A program made the translations under genes and the position numbers. Positions 1 through 7,971 of a stretch of 17,316 nt of DNA are shown in pieces. Source of the DNA: Solimonas sp040391865 (GTDB lineage: Bacteria; Pseudomonadota; Gammaproteobacteria; Nevskiales; Nevskiaceae); assembly GCA_040391865.1 (NCBI GenBank), contig JBEBWZ010000070.1, forward strand, positions 1-17,316, written 5' to 3'. The notes below the pieces were generated by a model. That model ran no database searches. It had not been told where the DNA came from and saw only the letters and a program-made list of their open reading frames with translations. Each line of letters opens with the position of its first letter. Position 1 is the first letter of the stretch.

Positions 1-1
1 C

Positions 2-2176
2 TCGATGCGCGGCATGGGGGCGGACTACACCCTGATCCTGGTTGACGGACGGCGCCAGAACAATCATGGCGACATCTATCCCAACAACTTTGGCGGCAAC
101 CAGTTCAACCATATTCCGCCGCTGGATGCGATCGAACGCATCGAGGTGATCCGTGGCCCCGCGTCCACGCTGTACGGTGCGGACGCGATGGGCGGTGTCA
201 TCAACATCATCACCAAGAAGGTGACGGAGCAGTGGGGCGGTTCGGTCAGCCACGGCCGTACCTACCAGATCGATGATGAATTCGGTAACGACATCACGAC
301 CGACTTCTCACTCAGTGGCCCCCTGCTGCGGGGCAAGCTGGGTCTGGCGTTGCGGGGCAGCCTCTACAACCGGCTGGAATCCAACCCGAGCTATGCCAGC
401 GTCACCGATCCGGCCGGTGTCGAGCACAAGCCGTCCATGGGTTTTGGCGGCGGCGGCAAGACCGTGGACAACGAGAACAAGAGCCTCGGTGCCCGCCTCT
501 CCTGGACGATCGATGCCAGACAGAGCCTGTCGCTGGACGCGGATACTTCGCGTCAGCGCTATGACAACCGGCCCAAGATCAACGATACCGGCGTTTCGGA
601 ATACCCGGTCGGTACCGTGGACGACTACGGCGCCATGCTGCGCATCGGTGCCAGTGGTCGGATCGAGCCGCGTGCCGGCTACGCCGCCGAGCAGGAGTTC
701 GATCGCGAGACCTGGTCGCTGACTCATGAAGGCGAGTGGGATTTCGGCAACAGCTTCGTGTCACTGGCCTACGTTGCCACCAACAACCACGGCCGCACCT
801 TGCCTTTCAGCGTGGCGGAACGCCAGGAGATGCAACTGCTCTGGAACGCGGCCTGTACCAACCTGGGTGGTACGGTCGGCGGAAGTGGTTTCTGCCCGGT
901 GGCCGGGACTGGTTATGCCAATCCGAACGCCTGGAACAATCTATCGGAAGCCCAGAAACTCCAGGTCATGGCGGCGAACTTGACCCCGGCCGAATATGGG
1001 CAGCTGCAGGCCTATCTCCCGCGCGGAAAGCGCACCATGGAAAGCCGCCAGTACACGCTGGACGCCAAGCTGGACATGCCGTTCGAACTGGCCGGCTCGC
1101 ATATTGCGGTGGTGGGTGCGCAGGTGATTCGTGGAGAACTCGAAGACGGCGTGTTCGGCATGGAAAGCGGTGCGGCCGGCGCAGTGCAGGAGCACAACAT
1201 GTACTCCGTGTTCGCCGAAGACACCTGGTATGTGATCAGTCCGCTGGCAGTGACCGCCGGACTGCGCTACGACGACCACGAAGTGTTCGGCAATCAGCTC
1301 AGCCCACGCCTGTACGGCGTCTACACCCTGGGCAGCGAATGGACCATCAAGGGGGGTGTGGCGACGGGCTACAAGACGCCGAAGACTTCACAGCTGTATG
1401 ACGGGGTGATCGGCTTCGGTGGCCAGGGCGTGAGCCCGCTGTTCGGCAATCCGAACCTGCAACCGGAAACCAGTGTCAGCACGGAACTGGCGGCCTACTG
1501 GCAACACCCGGCTGGCCATCACTTCAACGTCACCGTGTTCCAGAATACCTTTGACGACAAGATCGATAGCCAACCCTGCGGCGGCGTCGGCGAGCAGGCC
1601 TGCGCCAGCACGGGGGATTATGGCGATCTGGGCTACACCTCCGGCGCAAACCGCACCACCAACATCGACAAGGTGGTGATCCAGGGGGCCGAGTTGGCCG
1701 GTCGCTGGCAGATTGTCGAAGCCTGGGCGCTGCGCGCCAACTACACCTACACCGACAGCGAGCAGAAGAGCGGCGCGGAGAAAGGTCAGCCCTTGGGCAA
1801 GACCGCCAAACACATGGCCAATGTCACGCTGAGCTGGGAGGCGACCGAAAGGCTGGGGCTGTTCCTGACCAGCGAGCTGCGCTCGGATCGCTACCGGAGC
1901 TGGAACGCGACGACCGGCAAGCCCGTGTATTACAAGGACTACGAGATCTTCCACCTGGGCGCGAGTTTCAAGGCCAGTCCGTCGGTCACCTTCAATGGCC
2001 GCATCAACAATCTGCTGGACAAGGACTTCACGACCTACCAGACGGAATTCACGCCGAATGACAACGGCACCGCCGGCGATCCCAGCGATGATTACTACAC
2101 GCCGGTGTTCACCGAGGACTACAACCACATCGACAAGGCGCGGAACGTCTGGGTTGGAGTGAACGTGACGTTCTGA
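2..2176 (+). CDS. TonB-dependent outer-membrane receptor, 5' end cut by window
   Basis: Outer-membrane gated channel that imports a ligand, probably an iron-siderophore, using energy from TonB. The frame is open to the window edge and lacks a signal peptide, TonB box and start of the plug, so the gene begins outside the window; the Met at base 5 is internal. Visible residues 1-72 (from that Met) are the second half of the plug, with RGMGADYTLILVDG and IERIEVIRGPASTLYG followed by GGVINIITKK. This pattern is seen in CirA/FepA-type receptors. The rest is a 22-strand barrel sequence ending in Val-Thr-Phe, the terminal aromatic needed for barrel assembly. Two close cysteine pairs (residues 284/297 and 525/533) fall in probable extracellular loops and could form disulfides. 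The tonB-exbB-exbD genes downstream suit this role. Substrate cannot be told from sequence; the family assignment is secure. Confidence 0.93.
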   Translation, partial: SMRGMGADYTLILVDGRRQNNHGDIYPNNFGGNQFNHIPPLDAIERIEVIRGPASTLYGADAMGGVINIITKKVTEQWGGSVSHGRTYQIDDEFGNDITTDFSLSGPLLRGKLGLALRGSLYNRLESNPSYASVTDPAGVEHKPSMGFGGGGKTVDNENKSLGARLSWTIDARQSLSLDADTSRQRYDNRPKINDTGVSEYPVGTVDDYGAMLRIGASGRIEPRAGYAAEQEFDRETWSLTHEGEWDFGNSFVSLAYVATNNHGRTLPFSVAERQEMQLLWNAACTNLGGTVGGSGFCPVAGTGYANPNAWNNLSEAQKLQVMAANLTPAEYGQLQAYLPRGKRTMESRQYTLDAKLDMPFELAGSHIAVVGAQVIRGELEDGVFGMESGAAGAVQEHNMYSVFAEDTWYVISPLAVTAGLRYDDHEVFGNQLSPRLYGVYTLGSEWTIKGGVATGYKTPKTSQLYDGVIGFGGQGVSPLFGNPNLQPETSVSTELAAYWQHPAGHHFNVTVFQNTFDDKIDSQPCGGVGEQACASTGDYGDLGYTSGANRTTNIDKVVIQGAELAGRWQIVEAWALRANYTYTDSEQKSGAEKGQPLGKTAKHMANVTLSWEATERLGLFLTSELRSDRYRSWNATTGKPVYYKDYEIFHLGASFKASPSVTFNGRINNLLDKDFTTYQTEFTPNDNGTAGDPSDDYYTPVFTEDYNHIDKARNVWVGVNVTF

Positions 2177-2195
2177 TCGCGATGGCATGGCTTGC

Positions 2196-2221
2196 GCCCT
2201 CCCGGCAAGTGTCGGGAGGGC
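2196..2221 (+). terminator. 9-bp GC hairpin after first receptor, no U-tract
   Basis: A perfect inverted repeat, GCCCTCCCG at 2196-2204 and CGGGAGGGC at 2213-2221, with an 8-nt loop, lies 20 nt after the receptor stop codon. No run of T follows, so it is a weak intrinsic terminator at best. It may instead protect the 3' end of the mRNA or act with Rho. Confidence 0.5.
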
Positions 2222-2317
2222 ATCACGGACTGGCAAGTCGAATTCCGAGCGGGTTCCCGGAGCCATGGTCGCCTGCGGATACCCGATCAAGCTCTGCGAA
2301 GTGCGGCGGCCCGCTGC

Positions 2318-2346
2318 TTGTCAATATTTATAATGGTAATGATTAT
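2318..2346 (+). promoter_or_regulatory. Candidate sigma-70 promoter of second receptor
   Basis: TTGTCA at 2318-2323 (5 of 6 to TTGACA) and GATTAT at 2341-2346 (4 of 6 to TATAAT) are separated by 17 nt in a locally AT-rich patch of otherwise GC-rich DNA. The -10 element lies inside the Fur box, the usual arrangement for iron repression. Transcription would start near 2353, giving a leader of about 120 nt before the GTG start. Confidence 0.6.
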
Positions 2347-2348
2347 CA
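2334..2348 (+). promoter_or_regulatory. Fur box
   Basis: TGGTAATGATTATCA matches the 7-1-7 Fur consensus TGATAATnATTATCA at all but one position. The flanking bases also fit (AA before, TG after). It overlaps the -10 element of the promoter serving the receptor at 2475. Iron-loaded Fur bound here would block RNA polymerase, so the receptor should be induced when iron is scarce. This is the clearest regulatory site in the window. Confidence 0.85.
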
Positions 2349-2461
2349 TGTAGAATCGCGCCCGTCTCATAGGCAACGCTTTCGTGCATCAGAACGCCAT
2401 ACCGACTGGGGACTTCAGTGCCGACACGGATTTCCGCGCCGGTCTATTGGGTGATCTATTC

Positions 2462-2468
2462 GGGAGAG
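2462..2468 (+). promoter_or_regulatory. Ribosome binding site for GTG start at 2475
   Basis: GGGAGAG lies 6 nt upstream of the GTG at 2475, directly before a canonical signal peptide. This favours the GTG over the in-frame ATG at 2418, whose extra 19 residues lack signal-peptide character. Confidence 0.65.
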
Positions 2469-2474
2469 CTTTTC

Positions 2475-4748
2475 GTGAAATTTCGTTTGAGTCCCATCGC
2501 TGGTGCGGTTCTTGCCCTGCATGCGCTGCCGGGGGCTGCGCAGTCGACTGACGCGCCGCCGGCCGAGTCGGTTGCTGAAGAACCGGCACAAAGGGACGCG
2601 CCCCAACTGCGCGAGGTGAAAGTGGAGGCCGAGGTAAGCACGGGTTACAAGGTCGACGCCGCCACCTCGTCCAAGTTCACCGCACCGCTGCGGGATACGC
2701 CGAAGTCGGTGACGGTCATCTCGTCGCAGGTGCTGCAGGACAGCGCGGCCACATCGTTGCAGGATGCGCTGCGTTTCGTTCCCGGGATTACCTTTCTTGC
2801 AGGTGAGGGCGGGCAGGCGCTCTCCGATCGTCCGGTCATCCGCGGCCTCAACTCCTCATCCAGCGTGTTCATCGACGGTATTCGCGACATTGGCACTCAG
2901 ACCCGCGACGTATTTGCCCTGGAGTCTGTTGAGGTGACGAAGGGAGCTGATTCAGCGTATGGCGGTCGTGGCTCCGGTGGTGGCAACGTCAATCTGGTCA
3001 CGAAACAGGCGCGCGCCGAGTCATTTGCCACAGCCAATCTCGCGGTGGGTACGTCCGACACGCTGCGCGGAACGATCGATCGGAACTGGACGATCAACGA
3101 CTCAACGGCATTCCGCTTGAATGTCATGGGCAATACCGGGGTGGTGCCTGGCCGCGACGATGCCGTCGATTACGACAAGTGGGGCGCGGCGGGTTCTCTG
3201 GCTTTCGGTCTGGGCTCAAAAGCACGCACAACCGTTGATTACTACCTGCTTCGTGACAGTGGCATGCCGGACTACAGCATTCCCTACGATCCTGAGACGG
3301 GATTGCCTGTCACCGAAACCAAGGGCGTGGATGCCAAGACTTTCTATGGCATGTCCGGGCGCGATTTCCGCGATGCGGAATCCGATGTCGCCACGATCAA
3401 GATTGAACGTGAGCTGGACGATGGGGTGACGGTACGGAACACGACCCGTTACGGCCGGACGCTGAACAGCTATGTCGTTACCAACCCTGACGACAACAAG
3501 CAGAACGTCAAAAGCGGCTACCTCTACCGTGCGACCAAGCAACGGTGGGCGCAAACCGACACGATTGCCAACGTTTCCGACTTGTCGGTCAGCTTCGACA
3601 CGGCATTTATCAAGCATGCTCTGAACGCAGGTGTCGAATTCAGCCGCGAAAAGCGGGAGCAGGACGGCTGGACTGTCAATGGCACTTCGCGGCCGGCAGG
3701 CGGCACGGCAGCCAATAACTGTGTCCTGAATACCGGTGAGCGCGATCCCTCGACTGAATGCACGGACCTTTACCATCCCAATCCCAACGATGTCTGGTTG
3801 GGGACGATCAAGCGGACCGGTGCTCCGACGAACTACACCACCGATGCAATGGCGGTCTATGTATTCGACACGCTGAAGTTCGATGAGCGGTGGCAGCTGA
3901 ACCTGGGCCTGCGCTGGGACAACTACAAATCGGAAGCGGACCGCAAGGAGGCGGTCAATTCAGCCGGGACGACAGTCGCTGCGCAGTACGCAGCGACAAA
4001 GGACGATTTCCTGAACTACCAGGTTGGACTGGTGTTCAAGCCGGTCGAAGAGGGGACGCTCTACGTTTCCTACGCGACAGAATCCACGCCCGCCTCACTC
4101 GGTACCGCGGATGAAGATGGCGTTTCCGCCGCCAATGCAGACTTGAAGCCGGAGGAATCCGCAACGGCTGAAATCGGCGCCAAATGGGAATTCTTCGATC
4201 ATCAGCTGCTGCTCACCTTTGCGCTGTTTGAGGGTGAGCGCAAGAACGCGCGCATCGAGACTTCCGCAAATACGTTCGTCCAGGTCGGCAAGACGCAAGT
4301 CCGTGGGGCGGAGTTGGGACTTAGCGGTCAGATCACGCCCGACTGGAAGCTGTTTGGCGGATACTCTTACCTCGATAGCGAACTCGTGCGTGGTGCCTTC
4401 AACAACCTCGCAGTCGGCAAGTCTCTGCCCAATACGGCGGAGAACAGCTTGAGTCTTTATACGACTTATCAGGTGCTGCCGAAGCTGCAGATTGGTGGTG
4501 GTGCTTACTATGTCAGCGAGGTTTATGGCTCCTACGCCAACGGTACCCCGGGATCGGTTGACAAGCGCGTGCCGGATTACTGGCGTTTTGACGCGATGGC
4601 GGGCTATGCCATCAATCCGACTTTTTCGGTGCAACTCAACATTCAGAACCTGACCGACGAGGTTTACTACACCAAGGCGTATGCCAACCATTACGCCGCG
4701 CTTGGCACGGGGCGGCAGGGCCTGCTGTCGCTGAACATGAGCTTCTGA
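2475..4748 (+). CDS. TonB-dependent siderophore receptor, Fiu/catecholate-like
   Basis: Outer-membrane receptor of the catecholate/ferrichrome siderophore class, 757 residues from GTG. The start is chosen because the product then opens with a signal peptide (MKFRLSPIAG..., cleavage likely after Gly-Ala-Ala near residue 22) preceded by a ribosome site. A possible TonB box lies at about 46-52 (REVKVEA). The plug spans about 70-180, with DTPKSVTVISSQVL, RPVIRGLNSSSSVFIDG and a glycine-rich segment ending GGGNVNLVTK. The barrel ends in LNMSF with a terminal Phe. Arrangement and motifs resemble Fiu-type receptors, but the exact ligand is not provable here. A Fur box in the promoter supports ferric-siderophore uptake. 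It lies between another receptor and tonB-exbB-exbD. The family is secure; the catecholate preference is inferred. Confidence 0.93.
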   Translation: MKFRLSPIAGAVLALHALPGAAQSTDAPPAESVAEEPAQRDAPQLREVKVEAEVSTGYKVDAATSSKFTAPLRDTPKSVTVISSQVLQDSAATSLQDALRFVPGITFLAGEGGQALSDRPVIRGLNSSSSVFIDGIRDIGTQTRDVFALESVEVTKGADSAYGGRGSGGGNVNLVTKQARAESFATANLAVGTSDTLRGTIDRNWTINDSTAFRLNVMGNTGVVPGRDDAVDYDKWGAAGSLAFGLGSKARTTVDYYLLRDSGMPDYSIPYDPETGLPVTETKGVDAKTFYGMSGRDFRDAESDVATIKIERELDDGVTVRNTTRYGRTLNSYVVTNPDDNKQNVKSGYLYRATKQRWAQTDTIANVSDLSVSFDTAFIKHALNAGVEFSREKREQDGWTVNGTSRPAGGTAANNCVLNTGERDPSTECTDLYHPNPNDVWLGTIKRTGAPTNYTTDAMAVYVFDTLKFDERWQLNLGLRWDNYKSEADRKEAVNSAGTTVAAQYAATKDDFLNYQVGLVFKPVEEGTLYVSYATESTPASLGTADEDGVSAANADLKPEESATAEIGAKWEFFDHQLLLTFALFEGERKNARIETSANTFVQVGKTQVRGAELGLSGQITPDWKLFGGYSYLDSELVRGAFNNLAVGKSLPNTAENSLSLYTTYQVLPKLQIGGGAYYVSEVYGSYANGTPGSVDKRVPDYWRFDAMAGYAINPTFSVQLNIQNLTDEVYYTKAYANHYAALGTGRQGLLSLNMSF

Positions 4749-4764
4749 TCATCGCTGAAAACGT

Positions 4765-4794
4765 GAATCCCGCCTGTGCGAACGGGCGGGATTC
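4765..4794 (+). terminator. 10-bp GC-rich hairpin after second receptor
   Basis: GAATCCCGCC at 4765-4774 pairs perfectly with GGCGGGATTC at 4785-4794 around a 10-nt loop, 16 nt after the receptor stop. No U-tract follows. It may be a leaky terminator, allowing read-through from the Fur-controlled promoter into tonB, or a 3'-end stabiliser. Confidence 0.5.
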
Positions 4795-4890
4795 CCACCA
4801 AGGATTTCTGATGCCGTTGCAGATTGTCGATGGACCTGAATGTGAACGACCTGCGTTTTGCGGGTTGTTGTTGCTTGCGGGTCGCCCATC

Positions 4891-5568
4891 ATGACGGCCT
4901 ATGTCGATTTGCCGAGCTATCTGCGTCCGCGCACGGCGCTCAATCCGCGACGCGCCGTGGTTCTTGCTTCGATTGCGCTGCTGCATGTCGCTGCACTGGC
5001 CGCAGCATTCCTGGTGCGTGGTGAGGTGTCTCCAGAGGTCACGGAACTGCAACCGATGATGGTCAGTTTCATTTCGGAGATGCCGCCGGAGCCGTTGATC
5101 GAGCCTCCGCCACCCCCGCCGCCGCCGAAACCGGTCAAGCCGGAACCGAAGCCGAAAATGATCGCCGCGGTAACGCCAGAGCCAGCGGCGATACAGGCGC
5201 CGCCGATCGAGGAGGAACTGGCGGAGGAGGCTCCGGTCGAGCCTGTTCCCCCGGCTCCTGCAGCACCGGCGCCGGTGATTCCGCCGAACTTCGTTGCGGC
5301 CTATCTCAACAATCCGGGGCCCAAGTATCCGCAGGCATCGATCCGATTGCGCGAGCAAGGGACGGTGCTGTTGCTGGTCCTGGTCGGTGTCGACGGTCGT
5401 GCGGAAAAGGTCACGGTCGATCACAGCAGCGGGTATGCCCGCCTGGACGCATCGGCGGTGGACGTCGTACGGACGCGTTGGCGCTTCGTTGCAGCCAAGC
5501 AGGGTGACCAGGCGGTGGCTGCCTGGGTCAAGGTTCCGATTTCTTTCGAATTGAAGCAGCACCACTAA
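4891..5568 (+). CDS. tonB: Energy transducer TonB
   Basis: TonB couples the proton-motive force harvested by ExbB-ExbD to outer-membrane receptors by contacting their TonB box. The 225-residue product has one N-terminal membrane segment (about 22-42) with a histidine at 32, as TonB carries a functional His in this helix. A proline-rich periplasm-spanning spacer follows (about 64-130), with eight prolines in a row and a KPVKPEPKPK stretch. The C-terminal TonB domain (about 135-222) has the YPQAS box, then GTVLLLVLVGVDG and SSGYARLDASAV, ending near Glu220. The ATG at 4891 is chosen because it gives the usual short cytoplasmic leader; an in-frame TTG at 4858 would add 11 residues. Neither has a strong ribosome site. 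No Fur box was seen upstream; expression may come by read-through from the receptor gene. exbB follows after 19 nt. Confidence 0.93.
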   Translation: MTAYVDLPSYLRPRTALNPRRAVVLASIALLHVAALAAAFLVRGEVSPEVTELQPMMVSFISEMPPEPLIEPPPPPPPPKPVKPEPKPKMIAAVTPEPAAIQAPPIEEELAEEAPVEPVPPAPAAPAPVIPPNFVAAYLNNPGPKYPQASIRLREQGTVLLLVLVGVDGRAEKVTVDHSSGYARLDASAVDVVRTRWRFVAAKQGDQAVAAWVKVPISFELKQHH

Positions 5569-5587
5569 GCACAACGGTAATCATCTT

Positions 5588-6328
5588 ATGGACGCAACAC
5601 AGAGTCTCGGCTTCAGCCATTTTCTCAGTCAGTCAGATGCTGTCGCCAGGACCATTCTGATCATGATGCTGGTGGCGTCGATCGCCAGCTGGTATCTGAT
5701 CATCACCAAGGCGGTGGCGCACTGGCGGATCCGCAAGCGCAGCGATGCCTTCCTGAGCTTTTTCTGGAACGCGCCGTCCTTGGGTGCGGTGGCGGTGCAC
5801 CTGGAGGATCAGCATCCCGACGAGCCGTTCTCGCATCTCGCGTATCACGGGATCGCCGCCATCCGGCATCACGAGCGGCATGGGGTCAATCGATTGAATG
5901 AAGCGGGTAGCGCCAGCGATTTCGTGACCCGCACGCTACGCAAGACCATAGACGAAGAAACCTCGAAGATGGAATCGGGTCTGACCATCCTCGCTTCGGT
6001 AGGCGCGACGGCGCCGTTTGTCGGACTGCTCGGAACGGTGTGGGGCATCTATCACGCGCTGGTCGCGATCGGCCTTTCGGGCTCCGGCACGCTCGACAAG
6101 GTGGCGGGACCGGTTGGCGAGGCCCTGATCATGACGGCGATCGGTCTGGCAGTCGCGATCCCGGCGGTGCTGGGCTACAACTACATCGTGCGCGCCAATC
6201 GCGTCACCTTGTCGCAGCTCGATGCATTTGCCCATGACCTGTTCACCTTCCTGGCCACCGGCGCCAAGATCGACGCACAGTCCGGTGCAACGGTGACGCC
6301 GCTGAAGCCGGTTGTGACCCGGAGCTGA
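5588..6328 (+). CDS. exbB: Biopolymer transport protein ExbB
   Basis: Inner-membrane proton-channel subunit of the TonB motor, MotA/TolQ/ExbB family, 246 residues. Three membrane segments are visible: about 20-42, 132-160 and 173-200. The long cytoplasmic loop (about 45-130) lies between the first and second, as in ExbB/TolQ. Key residues of the channel are kept: LLGTVWGI with Thr150, and GEALIMTAIGLAVAIP with Glu178 and Thr183, aligning with the functional Glu176 and Thr181 of E. coli ExbB. The gene sits directly after tonB and 2 nt before exbD, so it is the TonB-linked form rather than TolQ, which would accompany tolR and tolA. Confidence 0.95.
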   Translation: MDATQSLGFSHFLSQSDAVARTILIMMLVASIASWYLIITKAVAHWRIRKRSDAFLSFFWNAPSLGAVAVHLEDQHPDEPFSHLAYHGIAAIRHHERHGVNRLNEAGSASDFVTRTLRKTIDEETSKMESGLTILASVGATAPFVGLLGTVWGIYHALVAIGLSGSGTLDKVAGPVGEALIMTAIGLAVAIPAVLGYNYIVRANRVTLSQLDAFAHDLFTFLATGAKIDAQSGATVTPLKPVVTRS

Positions 6329-6330
6329 CC

Positions 6331-6771
6331 ATGGCGTTCGGTACTTTCAGCGGCAGTCGCAGCAGTGCGCCGATGGCGGAGATCAACGTGATTCCGCTGG
6401 TCGACATCATGTTGGTGTTGCTGGTGGTGTTCATCATCAGCGCGCCGTTGCTGACCCATGCGGTCAAGATCGATCTGCCGCAGGCCAGCAGCGCCGCGGA
6501 GCAGAAACCGGTCGACAAGGTGCAGGTCGGCATCGATGCGGCCGGCCAGGTTTACTGGAATGGCGAGCCGCTCGATCGGGCCGCGCTGACTGCAAAGTTG
6601 CAGCTCGCGGGCCAGCAGCAGCCGACGCCGGAACTGCATGTGCATGCGGACAAGAACACCCGCTATGAGGTGGTGGCCGAGCTGATGAGCGAGGCCGGCA
6701 AGGCGGGTGTCACCAAGCTCGGTTTCGTGACCGATCCGAGTGGCGCCGCAGTGACGCCGGTCAAGCCGTAG
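6331..6771 (+). CDS. exbD: Biopolymer transport protein ExbD
   Basis: ExbD/TolR-family partner of ExbB in the TonB motor, 146 residues. It has a short cytoplasmic N-terminus with the family signature AEINVIPLVDIMLVLLVVF. The single membrane helix (about 22-42) carries Asp25, the protonatable residue conserved in ExbD. The periplasmic domain (about 45-140) follows, with VKIDLPQA at its start, as in ExbD. Only two bases separate it from exbB, indicating one transcript and probably coupled translation. The next gene starts 10 to 34 nt later, depending on which ATG is used, so the reductase-associated genes are probably co-transcribed with it. Confidence 0.95.
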   Translation: MAFGTFSGSRSSAPMAEINVIPLVDIMLVLLVVFIISAPLLTHAVKIDLPQASSAAEQKPVDKVQVGIDAAGQVYWNGEPLDRAALTAKLQLAGQQQPTPELHVHADKNTRYEVVAELMSEAGKAGVTKLGFVTDPSGAAVTPVKP

Positions 6772-6781
6772 ACATGCACGC

Positions 6782-6817
6782 ATGAATCAGGGCATGAGGC
6801 AGGGCATGAAGCGGGGC
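6782..6817 (+). repeat. Three 12-bp near-identical tandem units at a start codon
   Basis: Units at 6782-6793 (ATGAATCAGGGC), 6794-6805 (ATGAGGCAGGGC) and 6806-6817 (ATGAAGCGGGGC) differ by two or three bases. Each begins with an in-frame ATG and supplies AGGG- or GAGG-like purine runs for the next one. The unit is a multiple of three, so gain or loss would keep the frame but change the initiation region. Confidence 0.7.
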
Positions 6818-7432
6818 AGGGAGCCGCAGCGGCGTGCGTTCTGGCTGAAGACACTGCACCAGTGGCACTGGATCAGTTCCGCGCTGTGTCTGATCGGCAT
6901 GCTGCTGTTCAGTGTGACCGGCATTACCTTGAATCACGCGTCGCAGATCGAAGCGTCACCGGTCGTCGAATCACGGAAGGCGACCCTGCCTGAGGCCTTG
7001 CGTGAGCAGCTGACGGCGCAACCGGCGACGGCGGTGGCGGCGTTGCCGCCATCACTGCGTGAATGGCTGGCGACGGAGCTGTCGCTGCGGATCGGCGAGC
7101 GCACGGCAGAGTGGTCGGAGGACGAAATCTATCTGGCACTGCCACGGCCCGGCGGAGATGCCTGGCTCAGTATCGAGCGCGAAAGCGGTGAGCTGCAGTA
7201 CGAATTGACGCGCCGCGGCTGGATTTCGTACCTGAACGATCTGCATAAGGGCCGCAATGCCGGCGCGGCCTGGGGTTGGTTCATCGATGTATTCGCGGTG
7301 GCGACGCTGATCTTCTGCATTACCGGGTTGTTCCTGTTGCAGCTGCATGCCGGCCAGCGCGCCGCCACCTGGCCGGTGGTGGGTTTGGGCCTGGTGATTC
7401 CGGTGCTGCTGGCCCTTCTGTTTATTCATTGA
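6782..7432 (+). CDS. PepSY-associated transmembrane protein
   Basis: Inner-membrane protein resembling the PepSY-associated TM helix group (PepSY_TM-like), 216 residues from the first ATG. Family members include siderophore-linked ferric reductase subunits such as FoxB; that this one is a reductase is inference. Visible: a TM helix at about 30-51 (LHQWHWISSALCLIGMLLFS, ending near NH), a periplasmic stretch to about 150, LHKGRNAGAAWGWFIDVFAV opening the second helix (to about 188), and a third at about 196-214. Histidines 26, 29, 52, 155 and 189 lie near helix ends and could bind haem. Three in-frame ATGs (6782, 6794, 6806) begin near-identical 12-bp units. The third has the best ribosome site (GAGG 6 nt upstream) and would give 208 residues. 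It is followed 7 nt later by the DUF2271 gene. Confidence 0.82.
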   Translation: MNQGMRQGMKRGREPQRRAFWLKTLHQWHWISSALCLIGMLLFSVTGITLNHASQIEASPVVESRKATLPEALREQLTAQPATAVAALPPSLREWLATELSLRIGERTAEWSEDEIYLALPRPGGDAWLSIERESGELQYELTRRGWISYLNDLHKGRNAGAAWGWFIDVFAVATLIFCITGLFLLQLHAGQRAATWPVVGLGLVIPVLLALLFIH

Positions 7433-7439
7433 CGACGAG

Positions 7440-7961
7440 ATGACGATGAAGAGTCGTGTGCTGGGAGTGTTGCTGTCGGTCTGTGTGCTGCCCGCGGCAG
7501 TGGCGGCCGAACTCGAGATCGCCGTGGATATTCCGCGCCTCACGGTGGCGGAGTATCACCGACCGTATGCAGCGCTCTGGATCGAACGCGCCGACAGCAG
7601 TGTCGCGGCCAATCTCGCCGTCTGGTACGACCTGAAGCTGAAGGACAAGGAAGGCGAAAAATGGCTGAAGGACATGCGCCAGTGGTGGCGCCGCAGCGGA
7701 CGTGAATTGCAGCTGCCGGTGGACGGCGTCAGCAGCGCGACCCGGGCGCCGGGACAGCACACGTTGAGCTTCAGCCAGGGCCGTGCACCTTTGGGCGAAC
7801 TCGCGCCGGGTAGCTACAAGCTGATGGTGGAAGCGGCGCGAGAAGTCGGTGGCCGTGAAGTGCTCAGCATTCCGTTCCAGTGGCCGCCACAGCAGGCGCA
7901 GACCCTGAGCGCCCAGGGCAGCAGCGAACTGGGTGCGGTGTCGCTGAATCTCAAGCCCTGA
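7440..7961 (+). CDS. Exported DUF2271 protein
   Basis: Secreted, probably periplasmic, protein of unknown function, 173 residues, matching the DUF2271 pattern. A signal peptide covers about 1-23 (VLGVLLSVCVLPAAVAA, cleaved before Glu24). The mature part is a compact beta-rich domain with YHRPYAALWIE, LAVWYDLKLK, WLKDMRQWWRRSG and DGVSSATRAPG, features typical of the family. There is no cysteine in the mature part and no obvious cofactor motif. The family often occurs beside PepSY and DUF4198 genes in iron-uptake settings, as here. A second in-frame ATG at 7446 has a GAG-type ribosome site and would remove two residues. No biochemical role can be stated; a part in handling the metal chelate or docking with the PepSY protein is a guess. 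Confidence 0.82.
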   Translation: MTMKSRVLGVLLSVCVLPAAVAAELEIAVDIPRLTVAEYHRPYAALWIERADSSVAANLAVWYDLKLKDKEGEKWLKDMRQWWRRSGRELQLPVDGVSSATRAPGQHTLSFSQGRAPLGELAPGSYKLMVEAAREVGGREVLSIPFQWPPQQAQTLSAQGSSELGAVSLNLKP

Positions 7962-7971
7962 TGCCACACCT

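Larger units (their letters stand above)
2177..2474 (+). other. Intergenic region, first to second receptor
   Basis: About 298 bp with no credible gene. It holds the hairpin at 2196-2221, the promoter and Fur box at 2318-2348, a leader of about 120 nt and the ribosome site at 2462. Frames open through here on either strand show no family resemblance. Confidence 0.8.

Noticed and set aside
2418..2474. ATG start of the second receptor at 2418
   Set aside because: The extra residues are not signal-like, while the GTG at 2475 has a ribosome site and directly opens a signal peptide.
4858..4890. TTG start for tonB
   Set aside because: It would add 11 residues without a better ribosome site; the ATG at 4891 gives a usual TonB leader.
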